A stretch of DNA of 64,000 bases, taken from assembly GCF_028713515.1 (NCBI RefSeq), contig NZ_JAQTOD010000001.1, positions 372,001-436,000 on the forward strand, read 5' to 3'. This document shows, piece by piece, positions 55,549-64,000 of this stretch. The notes beneath the pieces were generated by a model. That model saw only the letters and a program-made list of their open reading frames with translations, ran no database searches and was not told the DNA's origin. Every line of letters starts with the position of its first letter. Within the stretch, counting starts at the first letter, position 1. Both the position numbers and the translations under genes were made by a program. This stretch comes from Sulfurimonas sp. (GTDB lineage: Bacteria; Campylobacterota; Campylobacteria; Campylobacterales; Sulfurimonadaceae).

Positions 55549-56178
55549 ATCATTAAATGCAACCATTTTATCTTTAGGATTTCTAAGAAGATGATTTGGA
55601 TGGTAGATTGGTATGAGTTTATACTCTTTAAAATCTATAACATGTCCTCTGACGCTTTGAAAGTTATTATTCTCAGATGTAACTTTGGCGTATGTTTCTT
55701 CACCTAGTGTTACAACTATTTTTGGCTTTATAAACTCTATCTGTCTAAGAAGATAGTTTTTGCATGAGTCCCATTCCGAAATTGATGGCATATTTGAGCC
55801 TAGTGGTTTGCATTTTACAGCATGGGTAAAATATATATCTTCTATTGATAGACATAAAACATTTTGAATCATATTTTTTAAAACCTCTCCAGATCTGCCA
55901 CAGTAGTATGAGTTTGTATTGTCTTCATTTGCTGAAACGGTATAATCAATTATCATTATCTCAGCGTTAGGATTGCCATATCCGCTCATGCTTTGAGTTC
56001 TTGATTTGCTTAAGTCGCATAGATGACATGTTGAGATCTCTTTGTTTAGTTCATCGATGGTGAGAGCTGTTTTATTGATGCTTTTTTGATTGATAAAAAA
56101 TGAGTCACTATATTCATATCCAACAGCTCTTAATCTATATAAATTTTGAAGTAGAAGTAGATTTTGAAATGATTTCAA
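55516..56178 (-). CDS. Uracil-DNA glycosylase, family 4
   Basis: Removes uracil from DNA. The 220-residue protein carries the four Cys expected for the family 4 [4Fe-4S] cluster (CHLC, VKCKP and DSCKNYLL), the motif around GYGNPNAEIMIIDY, GRSGEVLKNM, and HPNHLLRNP near the C terminus. Motif A differs from the usual GEAPG, reading IIDYTVSANED, so activity may be altered. Identification is otherwise good. Confidence 0.82.
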   Translation of the reverse strand: MKSFQNLLLLQNLYRLRAVGYEYSDSFFINQKSINKTALTIDELNKEISTCHLCDLSKSRTQSMSGYGNPNAEIMIIDYTVSANEDNTNSYYCGRSGEVLKNMIQNVLCLSIEDIYFTHAVKCKPLGSNMPSISEWDSCKNYLLRQIEFIKPKIVVTLGEETYAKVTSENNNFQSVRGHVIDFKEYKLIPIYHPNHLLRNPKDKMVAFNDLKTIKSCLVN

Positions 56179-56290
56179 TAGTAACCTTTTGAAACTGAAG
56201 TAAGATAGGAAGTTTATTTAAAGAGCGATTAAAAGCAACTTTATAATTTTTTGATAGAATGGTGTAACGCGTGTTTATTTGGAGTATTTT

Positions 56291-57859
56291 TTGAGTTTAG
56301 ATAATAGTGAAATAGAGATTAGTGAATTTATATTAAATTCATCAAATGATATAGATAGTGTTATTAAAAGTATCGAAATTTTTCAAAACAAGAGAGTTCT
56401 TGTTCACATAGTCTCTTTTATACACAATACTGTTTTAGTTCAAAATTTAAAAGATGCTATCTCTAAGAAACTGCAAAATTCACAGATAGTACTTCTAAAA
56501 CACGAAAACAGAAATCAAACAAATTTAGTTCTCTACTCATTGGATAGCTTGCTTAATATAGAAGATATTAACCATGACTTGCTTCAAAAACTTTTTGTAC
56601 AGACAAAAAATAAAGACTTAATAATAGAAAAATATAGAGATGAGATTTTTAGCAGATATTTTACGGATCATCTAACAAATCTTCCAAATGTATATAAGCT
56701 AAGAAGTGATTTAGATGATAGGCAAAATTTTGCGTTAGTAATATTTAATATAGATAACTTTCAAATGGTAAATAACTTCTATGGCTATATAATTGGTGAT
56801 TATGTTATCGAGCATGTTGGAAAGTATCTTAAAAAGAATTTACCACAACACACTCTATACAGATATTCTGGTGATGAATTTGCTTTTATAATGGATGAAA
56901 ACATAGGATTCTATGAGTTAAAAGAGTATTTAAGTTCTCTTTATGAAAAATTAAAAAATATTGTTATTGAGTATCAGGATATAAAAATATATATTGATTT
57001 TACTCTTGCATCGTGTGCAAATGCTGACAAAACAAATATTTTCTCAAAAGTATCAATGGCATTAAAGTATGCAAAAGAGAGTGGAAAAGATTTTTGGATA
57101 TATGAAAATCGGATGAATTTTGAGAATGATTATGAGAGAAATTTAATGCTCTCGGGTATCATCAGAGATGCCGTTGTAAACTCAAGAATCATTCCATATT
57201 TTCAAGCTATAGTAGATAGTAGAACTGGTGAAATATCAAAATATGAGTGTCTGGCAAGATTGGTTGATAAAAATGAAAAAATCATATCACCAACGCTATT
57301 TATACCTGTTGCAAAAAAGATAAAGCTCTATAAAGATATAACAAAGATTATGATAGATAAGTCATTTGAGACTTTCGAGAATAATGAGTTTGAATTTAGT
57401 ATTAATCTCTCTATTGAAGATATTGTTTGTTATGAGCTATTTGAATTTATAGTAAAAAAATTAAAAAATTCAAAAGCTTCAAACAGAGTGGTATTTGAGT
57501 TGTTGGAGTCAGATGCTATAGAAGATTTTGTAAGAGTTGAGCGATTTGTATCTGAAGTTAGAAGATATGGGGCTAAGATAGCTATTGATGATTTTGGAAG
57601 TGGATATTCTAATTTTAAATATCTAACTCAGATGAATCCAGATTATATAAAGATTGATGGTACTTTGATTCAAAATATAGATATTGACACAAGTTCACTT
57701 TTTATTGTAGAGACAATTGTTGAATTTGCAAATAAGCTCGGGATAAAAACTATTGCCGAGTATGTCCACTCAAGCACTGTTTTTGATATTGTAAGAAACG
57801 CGGGGGTTAATTATTCGCAAGGGTTTTATATAGATTCACCATCTGTGAGTTTAAAGTAG
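56291..57859 (+). CDS. GGDEF/EAL cyclic-di-GMP protein
   Basis: The roughly 522-residue protein has a helical N-terminal region, a GGDEF domain (DHLTNLPNVYKLRSDL ... YRYSGDEFAF, with SGDEF in place of GGDEF) and an EAL domain with YECLAR, FSINLS, VFELLES, IAIDDFGSGYSNF, YIKIDG and IAEYVHS. The EAL metal and catalytic residues appear conserved, so phosphodiesterase activity is likely, with the GGDEF part possibly regulatory. I start at TTG 56291, six bases after GGAG; an earlier TTG at 56279 is possible. Together with the HD-GYP gene it adds to c-di-GMP turnover. Confidence 0.87.
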   Translation: MSLDNSEIEISEFILNSSNDIDSVIKSIEIFQNKRVLVHIVSFIHNTVLVQNLKDAISKKLQNSQIVLLKHENRNQTNLVLYSLDSLLNIEDINHDLLQKLFVQTKNKDLIIEKYRDEIFSRYFTDHLTNLPNVYKLRSDLDDRQNFALVIFNIDNFQMVNNFYGYIIGDYVIEHVGKYLKKNLPQHTLYRYSGDEFAFIMDENIGFYELKEYLSSLYEKLKNIVIEYQDIKIYIDFTLASCANADKTNIFSKVSMALKYAKESGKDFWIYENRMNFENDYERNLMLSGIIRDAVVNSRIIPYFQAIVDSRTGEISKYECLARLVDKNEKIISPTLFIPVAKKIKLYKDITKIMIDKSFETFENNEFEFSINLSIEDIVCYELFEFIVKKLKNSKASNRVVFELLESDAIEDFVRVERFVSEVRRYGAKIAIDDFGSGYSNFKYLTQMNPDYIKIDGTLIQNIDIDTSSLFIVETIVEFANKLGIKTIAEYVHSSTVFDIVRNAGVNYSQGFYIDSPSVSLK

Positions 57860-57868
57860 TTTTTATTT

Positions 57869-57892
57869 TGCCTTGGAGTTAAATCCAAGGCA
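57869..57892. terminator. Hairpin between convergent genes
   Basis: A perfect 8-bp stem (57869-57876 with 57885-57892, loop of 8) sits between the stops of the GGDEF/EAL gene and the opposing superoxide reductase gene. The flanking T-rich stretch is on the 5' side for the plus strand, so it is not a canonical terminator for either gene, but the position fits. Confidence 0.4.
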
Positions 57893-57900
57893 GGTAGTAA

Positions 57901-58287
57901 TTATTTAGTTACTTCTACAACAACTGGAGTTGATTCCCAGATACCGTGCTTTGTGCAGTATGCTTGAGCAGTTAGTTTTAACTTGCTTCCTGTTGGAATA
58001 ATGTTGAAAGTAACCGTTGCATGAGCTTTCATATTTGCTAGAGTTCCAGCAACAAAATCAGCACGAGCTAAAAGAGTTTCGCCATTGTAAAGAGCTACAT
58101 TTGCTATGTAGTGGTCAAAATCATCTGGATGAGTGTATTCGTTACCCATTTTTACAGTTACGCTAAACATCTCTCCCTCTTTAGCACTGCTCTCACAGTG
58201 AATAAATGGTGAGTGACGGTCAATATAATCTTTTTTACTTTCTCTTTCTACTGTGTCAATATCTACATAACGGTTGATTGTTGGCAT
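57901..58287 (-). CDS. Superoxide reductase (neelaredoxin-type desulfoferrodoxin)
   Basis: Reduces superoxide to hydrogen peroxide at a non-haem iron centre. The 128-residue protein shows the iron ligands H25, H53, H59, C111 and H114 (RHSPF, YTHPDDFDHY, CTKHG), the four-His one-Cys set of the family, and lacks the N-terminal rubredoxin-like domain, so it is class II/neelaredoxin. The usual Glu-Lys before the first His is Asp-Arg here, which keeps charges but is unusual. It is a single-gene unit. Confidence 0.87.
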   Translation of the reverse strand: MPTINRYVDIDTVERESKKDYIDRHSPFIHCESSAKEGEMFSVTVKMGNEYTHPDDFDHYIANVALYNGETLLARADFVAGTLANMKAHATVTFNIIPTGSKLKLTAQAYCTKHGIWESTPVVVEVTK

Positions 58288-58384
58288 TTTTAATCCTTTT
58301 AATGTTTTTAAATTGTGATATTGTAACTATAAAAACTTTTACACAAACATAAACAAGAGCGTATTTATCTTGTTTAAGAAAAGA

Positions 58385-60022
58385 TTAATTTTTTAGTATG
58401 CTCTTTGCGTATGAGAGAGCCTCTTCAAAAGTTTTAAGAATATTTTCTTTACCTATAAGTGTAGCTATGTGGTTTTGTTCTAAATCTTTATAAACTCCAC
58501 AGTTTACTCCTGACATAACTACAATGATTCCGGCATTTTTTAGTGTTCTAATGGTCTCTTTTAGATTATTAAGGGCAGTGGCATCAACAAACGGAACAAG
58601 GCGCATACGAATGATTAGGATTTTGCTTGAAAAACCTATGTCTCTTATTGTTTGCGCATACTGTTTTGCTGATGCAAAAAATAGTGGTCCTCCTATCTCA
58701 TAAACAGCGATACCATTGGGAATATTTGAGTAATTTTCCACATGCTCACTTCGCTCTTCATTTGGAAGTATAGTCTCAATATCTGCCATTCTTTTCATAA
58801 ATAGCAGCGATGCTAAAACAACTCCAACTTCTATGGCAATAGTCAAATCTACTAATACCGTCAAGAAGAAAGTTGCCAAAAGAACAACCACATCAAACGG
58901 AGAAGCCCTTAAAATTGAGACAAAAGAGCGCCATTCGCTCATGTTGTAGGCAACCACGATAAGGATTCCAGCTAAACATGACATCGGGATTAGTTTTGCG
59001 TAATCAGCAAAAAGTAGCATAATTAGAAGAAGTGTTAGTGCGTGAACCATCCCCGCTATGGGTGTTCTTCCACCATTTTTGACATTTGTGGCAGTTCTTG
59101 CAATTGCTCCAGTTGCTGGTATCCCACCAAAAAATGGTGTTATTATGTTTGCTATACCTTGTGCAATTAATTCAGTGTTTGAGCGATGAACTGAGCTTAT
59201 CATGCCATCTGCAACAACCGCCGAGAGTAGAGACTCTATGCCACCCAAAAGCGCTATGGTGAGGGCAGGGGCAATATACATGGAGAGGTTACTAAAATCT
59301 AAATGGGGCAGAGTGAAGCTGATGTTGTTTGGAATTATTCCAAAAAAAGATTCTATTGTTGAGACTGGAATATCAAGAATTGTAACGACTAAGGTTATGG
59401 CAATTATCGCCACAAAAGAGCCTGGAACCTTTGTTGTTAGATGTTTAGAGTAGATAACAATGAGGATGGTTACGATTGTGATTGCAAGTGCGTAAAGATT
59501 TGTATCTTGGATATTTGAGAGATAAACGCCCCATTTTTGCAAGAATTCTGATGGTAATTTGTTTATATTTAGCCCAAGTGCATCTTTGACTTGTGTTGAG
59601 AAAATTACGACCGCGATACCGCTTGTAAAACCAACAATTAGCGGATATGGAAAGTACTTAAGTAGCGCACCAAGCCTTAGTAATCCAAAAATCACTAAGA
59701 TAACTCCAGCCATAATAGTTGAGATTATAAGCCCATCGATGCCATATTTCTCAACTAGCGCGTAAATGATTATGACGAAAGCACCCGTTGGACCGCCAAT
59801 CTGAACTCTGCTTCCGCCTAAAAAAGATATGATAAAACCAGCGATGACTGCTGTCACAAGACCTTTTTCTGGAGAGACTCCACTAGCCACCGCAAAAGCA
59901 ATAGCCAAGGGAAGCGCTACAATACCAACTATGATTCCTGCAAATATATCTGAGACTATCTGCTTTTTTGAGATGCCCTCTTTTAGTAGAGTGAAAAGTT
60001 TTGGCTGAAAGATTTCTTTCAT
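58385..60022 (-). CDS. SulP-family anion permease with STAS domain
   Basis: The 545-residue protein has about 10-14 membrane segments beginning with DIFAGIIVGIVALPLAIAFA (SulP signature), SGVSPEKGLVTAVIAGF, and a C-terminal STAS domain (about residues 430-545; LIIRMRLVPFVDATALNNL). SulP proteins carry sulfate, bicarbonate or other anions. It is not near the sulfur operon, so a bicarbonate role is equally possible. Confidence 0.92.
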   Translation of the reverse strand: MKEIFQPKLFTLLKEGISKKQIVSDIFAGIIVGIVALPLAIAFAVASGVSPEKGLVTAVIAGFIISFLGGSRVQIGGPTGAFVIIIYALVEKYGIDGLIISTIMAGVILVIFGLLRLGALLKYFPYPLIVGFTSGIAVVIFSTQVKDALGLNINKLPSEFLQKWGVYLSNIQDTNLYALAITIVTILIVIYSKHLTTKVPGSFVAIIAITLVVTILDIPVSTIESFFGIIPNNISFTLPHLDFSNLSMYIAPALTIALLGGIESLLSAVVADGMISSVHRSNTELIAQGIANIITPFFGGIPATGAIARTATNVKNGGRTPIAGMVHALTLLLIMLLFADYAKLIPMSCLAGILIVVAYNMSEWRSFVSILRASPFDVVVLLATFFLTVLVDLTIAIEVGVVLASLLFMKRMADIETILPNEERSEHVENYSNIPNGIAVYEIGGPLFFASAKQYAQTIRDIGFSSKILIIRMRLVPFVDATALNNLKETIRTLKNAGIIVVMSGVNCGVYKDLEQNHIATLIGKENILKTFEEALSYAKSILKN

Positions 60023-60130
60023 TTTTGTACCTATTTTTTTTAATTAGAATTGTATCACTCCTGTCTCAAAAAACAGTATTTTTTAACTAAACAGTAGGTA
60101 AAATCGCGTAATTAATATGAAAGAGTGCAA

Positions 60131-62152
60131 ATGTTTAAATCATTACTTATTGAAATCGGCGTAGAAGAACTACCAGCCGTTCCACTTTTAAAAGAGCTAA
60201 AAAATATAGAAAAAAGGTATGTAGATATTTTAGAAAAACAGTCTCTTTTGGGCGAGTTTGAGTTTCACTACACACCACGCCGTTTGGTGCTTTGGCATAG
60301 AGAGTTTAAAACTCTGCAAGATGATAGTGTGGAAGAGTTTTTCGGCGCTCCAGTTGCAGTAGCGTTTAAAGATGGTGAGGCAACACCTGCGGCTCTTGGT
60401 TTTGCTAAAAAGTGTGGCGTTTTGATGAGTGAAATATCCACTACAGTAAAAGATGGTAGAGAGATTATTTACTATAAAAAAGAGTTAAAAGGAGCGCCCT
60501 CAGTAGAGCTTTTGCCAACGATAATAGATGAGTGGATAAAATCACTTGATTTTGGTAAATCTATGAGATGGGGAAGTTTAAAAGAGAGTTTTATCCGTCC
60601 TATTCGTTGGGTAAATGTGATGCTTAATGATGAGCTTGTTGAGATGGAACTCTTTGGTAAAAAATCATCTAAAGTTACTTTTGTGCATCGTATAAGTAAC
60701 TTTGAAGCGGTTAGTGTTAGTGGTGCAAGAGACTATTTTGAGCTTCTTAAAAAAGGTGGAGTAACACTTTTTGCCGATGAGAGAAGAGAGAAGATTTTAA
60801 GTGATTTTGCAAAGCTTGAAGAGAAAAATGGTATAAAAATAGAAATTGATGAGGATTTGCTTGAAGAAGTTGTAGCTATTACAGAGCATCCAACGCCGCT
60901 TCTTGGTTCTTTTGATAAAGAATTTTTAAGATTGCCACCTGAGGTTATTATTACTTCAATGAAAGAGCATCAGAGATATTTTCCAGTTTTTAAAGATGGC
61001 AAACTTATAAATAAATTTGTCGTCGTCTCAAACGCACTAACCGATGATTTCTCAAAAGTTATAGAGGGAAATGAGAGAGTTTTGAGGCCTCGTTTGTCGG
61101 ATGGGCTTTTCTTTTATGATAATGACTTAAAAAAAGGTTTAAGCACCACAGAGCTTGAAAAAGTTGCATTTTTTAATGGTTTGGGCAGTGTGGCTGACAA
61201 GATAGAGAGAGAAAAAAAGATAGCAAATTTGTTGTTTGAGATCTACAAACCAGCCGGTTTTGAAAACTCTTTACTACAAAGAGCTGTATTGCTCGCCAAA
61301 GCTGATTTAACAAGTGAGATGGTTTATGAATTTACAGAGTTGCAGGGCATCATGGGTTGCTACTATGCCTTAGAGCAGGGTGAGAGTGCAGAAGTTGCAC
61401 TTGCCATCAAAGAGCAGTATCTACCAAATGGTGAAGATAGCCCACTTCCATCAACCCTCATGAGTGCGATTGTTGCTATGAGCTTAAAGCTAGACACTCT
61501 TCTTGGACTCTTTAGTGTGAATCAAATCCCAACAGGTTCTCGTGATCCATTCGCCCTTCGTCGTGCCGTAAATGGTTTGGTAAGAATCGTAGAGAAGTAT
61601 GAACTTGAGTTTGATATAGTTAAAACTATGGATTTGTTGTCTAAAAACTACAGTGATTTTGATACAAAAAAATTAGAAATCTTTTTCTTAGAGCGGATAA
61701 AGCAGTTTTATAAAGTAAATCCATCTATCATAGAAGCAGTTTTTGTAACTGGCGAGCGAGAGTTGGTTGCTATGGGTAAAAAGATATACGCACTAAACAC
61801 AATGGTAAACAGCGAAGGCTTCAGTGAGGCATTTTCTACTTTTAAGAGAGTATCAAACATTACAAAAGATATTGATTTGTCGGTAGACTTGAGCGTAGAT
61901 GCAAAATTGTTTGAAGAAGAAGCTGAGCGCAGCTTAGATAGAAGATATAAGGAAGTCGTTAGTGTTAAATACAACTCTTACGAAGAGGAGTTAGATGCAC
62001 TTTTGGGACTTAAGCCTGAGCTCGATACTTTCTTTGAGAGTGTTATGGTAAATGCTGAAAATGAGAGTGTTAAAAACAACAGAAAAGCGCTTGTTGGGTC
62101 AATCTATAAGAGTATTTTAAAGATTGCGGATATTAAAGAGATTACGATTTAA
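60131..62152 (+). CDS. glyS: Glycyl-tRNA synthetase beta subunit
   Basis: The roughly 673-residue subunit of the tetrameric alpha2-beta2 enzyme begins FKSLLIEIGVEELPAVPLLKEL and has FHYTPRRLVLW, MRWGSLKESFIRPIRWV, EHPTPLLGSFD, MKEHQRYFPVF, and the HD-like and anticodon-binding regions at the C terminus. I chose ATG 60131 (AAGAG five bases upstream) over the in-frame GTG at 60125. The alpha subunit GlyQ is not in the window. Confidence 0.95.
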   Translation: MFKSLLIEIGVEELPAVPLLKELKNIEKRYVDILEKQSLLGEFEFHYTPRRLVLWHREFKTLQDDSVEEFFGAPVAVAFKDGEATPAALGFAKKCGVLMSEISTTVKDGREIIYYKKELKGAPSVELLPTIIDEWIKSLDFGKSMRWGSLKESFIRPIRWVNVMLNDELVEMELFGKKSSKVTFVHRISNFEAVSVSGARDYFELLKKGGVTLFADERREKILSDFAKLEEKNGIKIEIDEDLLEEVVAITEHPTPLLGSFDKEFLRLPPEVIITSMKEHQRYFPVFKDGKLINKFVVVSNALTDDFSKVIEGNERVLRPRLSDGLFFYDNDLKKGLSTTELEKVAFFNGLGSVADKIEREKKIANLLFEIYKPAGFENSLLQRAVLLAKADLTSEMVYEFTELQGIMGCYYALEQGESAEVALAIKEQYLPNGEDSPLPSTLMSAIVAMSLKLDTLLGLFSVNQIPTGSRDPFALRRAVNGLVRIVEKYELEFDIVKTMDLLSKNYSDFDTKKLEIFFLERIKQFYKVNPSIIEAVFVTGERELVAMGKKIYALNTMVNSEGFSEAFSTFKRVSNITKDIDLSVDLSVDAKLFEEEAERSLDRRYKEVVSVKYNSYEEELDALLGLKPELDTFFESVMVNAENESVKNNRKALVGSIYKSILKIADIKEITI

Positions 62153-62202
62153 TAGTAATTATTTTTTGTTTCTGGGTTCTAGCTCGGAAGTAAAAAACTT
62201 CT

Positions 62203-62744
62203 CTAGCTTGAGCCTTCTGCAACATATCTAAGCCAGATAAAACCAAGTAATCCGGCAAGTAGAGATGCCGCTAAAATTCCTATCTTTTCCAAAAATAAGC
62301 CAGATTATGATTCTTGAAGAGATGGGTTGAAGCAGAGTCTCGCATGCTGATGAAAAATCGATTGAAACACTGGTGTTGGCGAGTGCAAAAATAGGAATAA
62401 CTACTAAACTCACAGGAAGATGAAGCGAGTGCTCAAGCCTAGCTGATTGGGAACCGAAATCTCTCTTTTTATTTCTAATTTGATTATAAAAAAGAAGATT
62501 GCCATAAGTCCATCATTTATCCAGTGATGAATACTTTTTGAGAACCGTACTATCCTATAAAAATATCTATTTTTATGTGAAAAAAGTGTAGATAAGCATC
62601 TGCAAATGGTGAGTTTACGAGGATTAAAGCAACGACTGTCATAAGCATTAAAATAAGCCCAGTAGTTGTTTGAGCATGAAGAAACCACTCAAAAGGAGTA
62701 GCTATTTTCTCAAAAGCCCTCTGCCAAGGCGCGTATAGTTTCAT
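62203..62744 (-). pseudogene. nhaA: NhaA Na+/H+ antiporter, decayed
   Basis: Three pieces of NhaA appear in order but in different frames: the N terminus ([20 protein letters not shown]) from ATG 62744; then [26 protein letters not shown] (the [11 protein letters not shown] motif, with G to K at the Lys position of GLEIKRE); then VVIPIFALANTSVSIDF; and a C-terminal AGLLGFIWLRYVAEGSS. An intact NhaA is about 390-440 residues, but only about 170 codons remain, so it has frameshifts and a large internal deletion. It lies between glyS and the thioredoxin-like gene. The remaining spacer 62745-62996 shows nothing clear. Confidence 0.85.
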
Positions 62745-62996
62745 AGTAACTCCTCTGTTTTGTGTTTTGATTATGTCTTATATAGTTAAATGGGATAAAA
62801 TCTTAAATATTAATTGCTATCGAGTTCTAGACTCCCTTATCGTTTTTAAATTCTAATTTGTAAATGAGCTTGTATATAATCTGCTTTGTAAGCATTTCAC
62901 CTTTTTATGGGAAGATATTGAGCTTTTTTGATAGAACTTACCTTTCTTTTAATTGTTTATATGCAAAAATAGGGTAGATTGTAGAAAGGGGAAAAG

Positions 62997-63392
62997 ATGA
63001 AAAAACTACTTTTGATAATACTATTGTTTTTATATATACCGCTTAATGCTATTGAAGATTTAAAATCACTCTCGCAACTAAAAGAGAATAGCCTAGTATT
63101 CTTGGTTTTTGAAAAAAAGGGATGTCCTTGGTGTACAAAATATGAAATAGAGTTGCAAGGCAAGATTGTAGAAAAATATAGCAAAAATATAAAATTTTTT
63201 AAAGTTGAGAAGGGAAGTGAAATTTTTTCACAATTGAGAAAAGAGTTTGGATTTAAAATCATAATATATCCTATGACATATATGATTAAGTCAAACGATA
63301 AAAAAGCATCTGAAATAGTTGAAGAGATATATGGGTATCAGACCGAGGAGTATGTAGAAGAACTCCTTTTAAAAACTTTTTTGATTAAATAA
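62997..63392 (+). CDS. Periplasmic thioredoxin-like protein
   Basis: The 131-residue protein has a signal peptide (residues 1-18, LLLIILLFLYIPLNA), and a thioredoxin fold with the redox pair C43-P-W-C46, then a cis-Pro region (IIIYPMTYMI). It resembles SoxW-type thioredoxins of Campylobacterota. It probably reduces periplasmic disulfides; its partner is unknown. Confidence 0.85.
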   Translation: MKKLLLIILLFLYIPLNAIEDLKSLSQLKENSLVFLVFEKKGCPWCTKYEIELQGKIVEKYSKNIKFFKVEKGSEIFSQLRKEFGFKIIIYPMTYMIKSNDKKASEIVEEIYGYQTEEYVEELLLKTFLIK

Positions 63393-63418
63393 AGAAACAA
63401 GAATTAGACTTTGGCTCT

Positions 63419-64000
63419 TTACTGATAACGCAACGCATCAATAGGCACCATTTTAGCGGCTTTTAGGGCAGGGTAGAAGCCGAAGAAAATTCCTACCATT
63501 GCAGCTACTCCAAAGGCGCTTAGGATGGATTGTGAGGTGAAGATAACTGACATTGAGAAAAAACGCTCAGCTATTAGTGCGCCACCAACACCAAGTAGTA
63601 TCCCAATCAAGCTCCCAATTAACGATATCATAAGCGCTTCGAGTAAAAACTGAAGTAAAATATCTCTCTCTTGTGCGCCAATGGCTATTCGGATGCCAAT
63701 TTCTCTTGTTCTTTCAGTTACTGAGACAAGCATGATGTTCATGATTCCTATGCCTCCCACAAGTAGTGAGATTGAGGCTATCGCACCTAGCATTAGTGAC
63801 ATTACTTCAGCAGTATCAGCCGCAGCAGCAGCCATTGCCGCTAAGTTTCTAATAGAGAAATCATCCTCTGCATTATCTCTTATGCGGTGGCGCTGATGCA
63901 GCAGTTCCATCATAGCTTTTTCGGTTTCATCCATCTGTTCTGCTGAGATAGCTTGAACCATTATAAGCCGGACTGTTCCTTTAAATTGTGACCCAAATAA
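63419..64000 (-). CDS. MacB-type ABC transporter permease, N-terminal part cut off
   Basis: The frame is open through base 64000, so only the C-terminal 193 residues are in the window. FSIRNLAAMAAAAADTAEVMSL is followed by three of the four FtsX-like membrane segments and the motif GGIGIMNIMLVSVTERTREIGIRIAIGA, diagnostic of MacB/FtsX permeases; it ends MVPIDALRYQ. MacB fusion proteins carry an ATPase upstream, which would lie beyond the right edge. Confidence 0.9.
   Translation of the reverse strand, partial: LFGSQFKGTVRLIMVQAISAEQMDETEKAMMELLHQRHRIRDNAEDDFSIRNLAAMAAAAADTAEVMSLMLGAIASISLLVGGIGIMNIMLVSVTERTREIGIRIAIGAQERDILLQFLLEALMISLIGSLIGILLGVGGALIAERFFSMSVIFTSQSILSAFGVAAMVGIFFGFYPALKAAKMVPIDALRYQ

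Noticed and set aside
57901-58287. SoxZ-like sulfur-oxidation protein
   Set aside because: Small beta-sandwich size and the host type suggested it, but the His/Cys iron-ligand pattern is that of superoxide reductase.

Overview
The window is AT-rich, densely packed bacterial chromosome. Its gene content points to a sulfur-oxidising Campylobacterota (Sulfurimonas-like) organism. The signs are short-form HisG, type III pantothenate kinase, an assimilatory APS-reductase operon with DUF4395 and DUF2061 genes, TTG/GTG starts, FliL beside AcpS, and GlyS. The organism is inferred from the proteins, not from any rRNA.

Layout. 1-19,830 is core chromosome: serA (cut by the left edge); a minus-strand tolC / membrane-fusion / RND efflux operon whose RND pump is split into two overlapping ORFs; an HD-GYP protein; a coaX-hisG-methyltransferase-thiS run; acpS-fliL; then one long sulfur-assimilation operon (DUF4395, cysK, DUF2061, cysH, cysD, cysN, sulfite/nitrite reductase, class V aminotransferase) behind a consensus promoter buried in nested inverted repeats.

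19,949-52,542 is a roughly 32.6 kb integrative element that entered the 5' end of a ybgC thioesterase gene. The displaced native start of ybgC is still readable at 19,946-19,972. The element's integrase end supplies a replacement start that keeps almost the same peptide. Its left arm carries an AbiE toxin-antitoxin pair, a half-size HsdS, tandem small membrane proteins and an XRE repressor with palindromic operators. The centre is a defence block: a WYL regulator divergent from DUF1508 / E2-E1 fusion / JAB peptidase genes (a CBASS-type conjugation module with no cyclase); a serine recombinase; a type IC-like restriction locus hsdM-hsdS-prrC-hsdR with a tRNA anticodon nuclease embedded; a TPR-DUF2971 protein; and an Mrr endonuclease. 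An IS256-family copy with 8-bp target duplications and a frameshifted transposase follows. The right arm holds a second XRE repressor, a RepA-like ATPase, an excisionase-like HTH protein and a tyrosine integrase.

52,516-64,000 returns to core genes: ybgC, a periplasmic protein, a TDT-family transporter, family 4 uracil-DNA glycosylase, a GGDEF/EAL protein, superoxide reductase, SulP permease, glyS, an nhaA pseudogene, a periplasmic thioredoxin-like protein and the end of a MacB-type permease that runs off the right edge.

The most novel-looking item is the DUF1508-E2/E1-JAB operon under WYL control. It has the enzymes that attach and remove CD-NTases in type II CBASS, but its first gene is a DUF1508 tandem-repeat protein with a flexible C-terminal tail.
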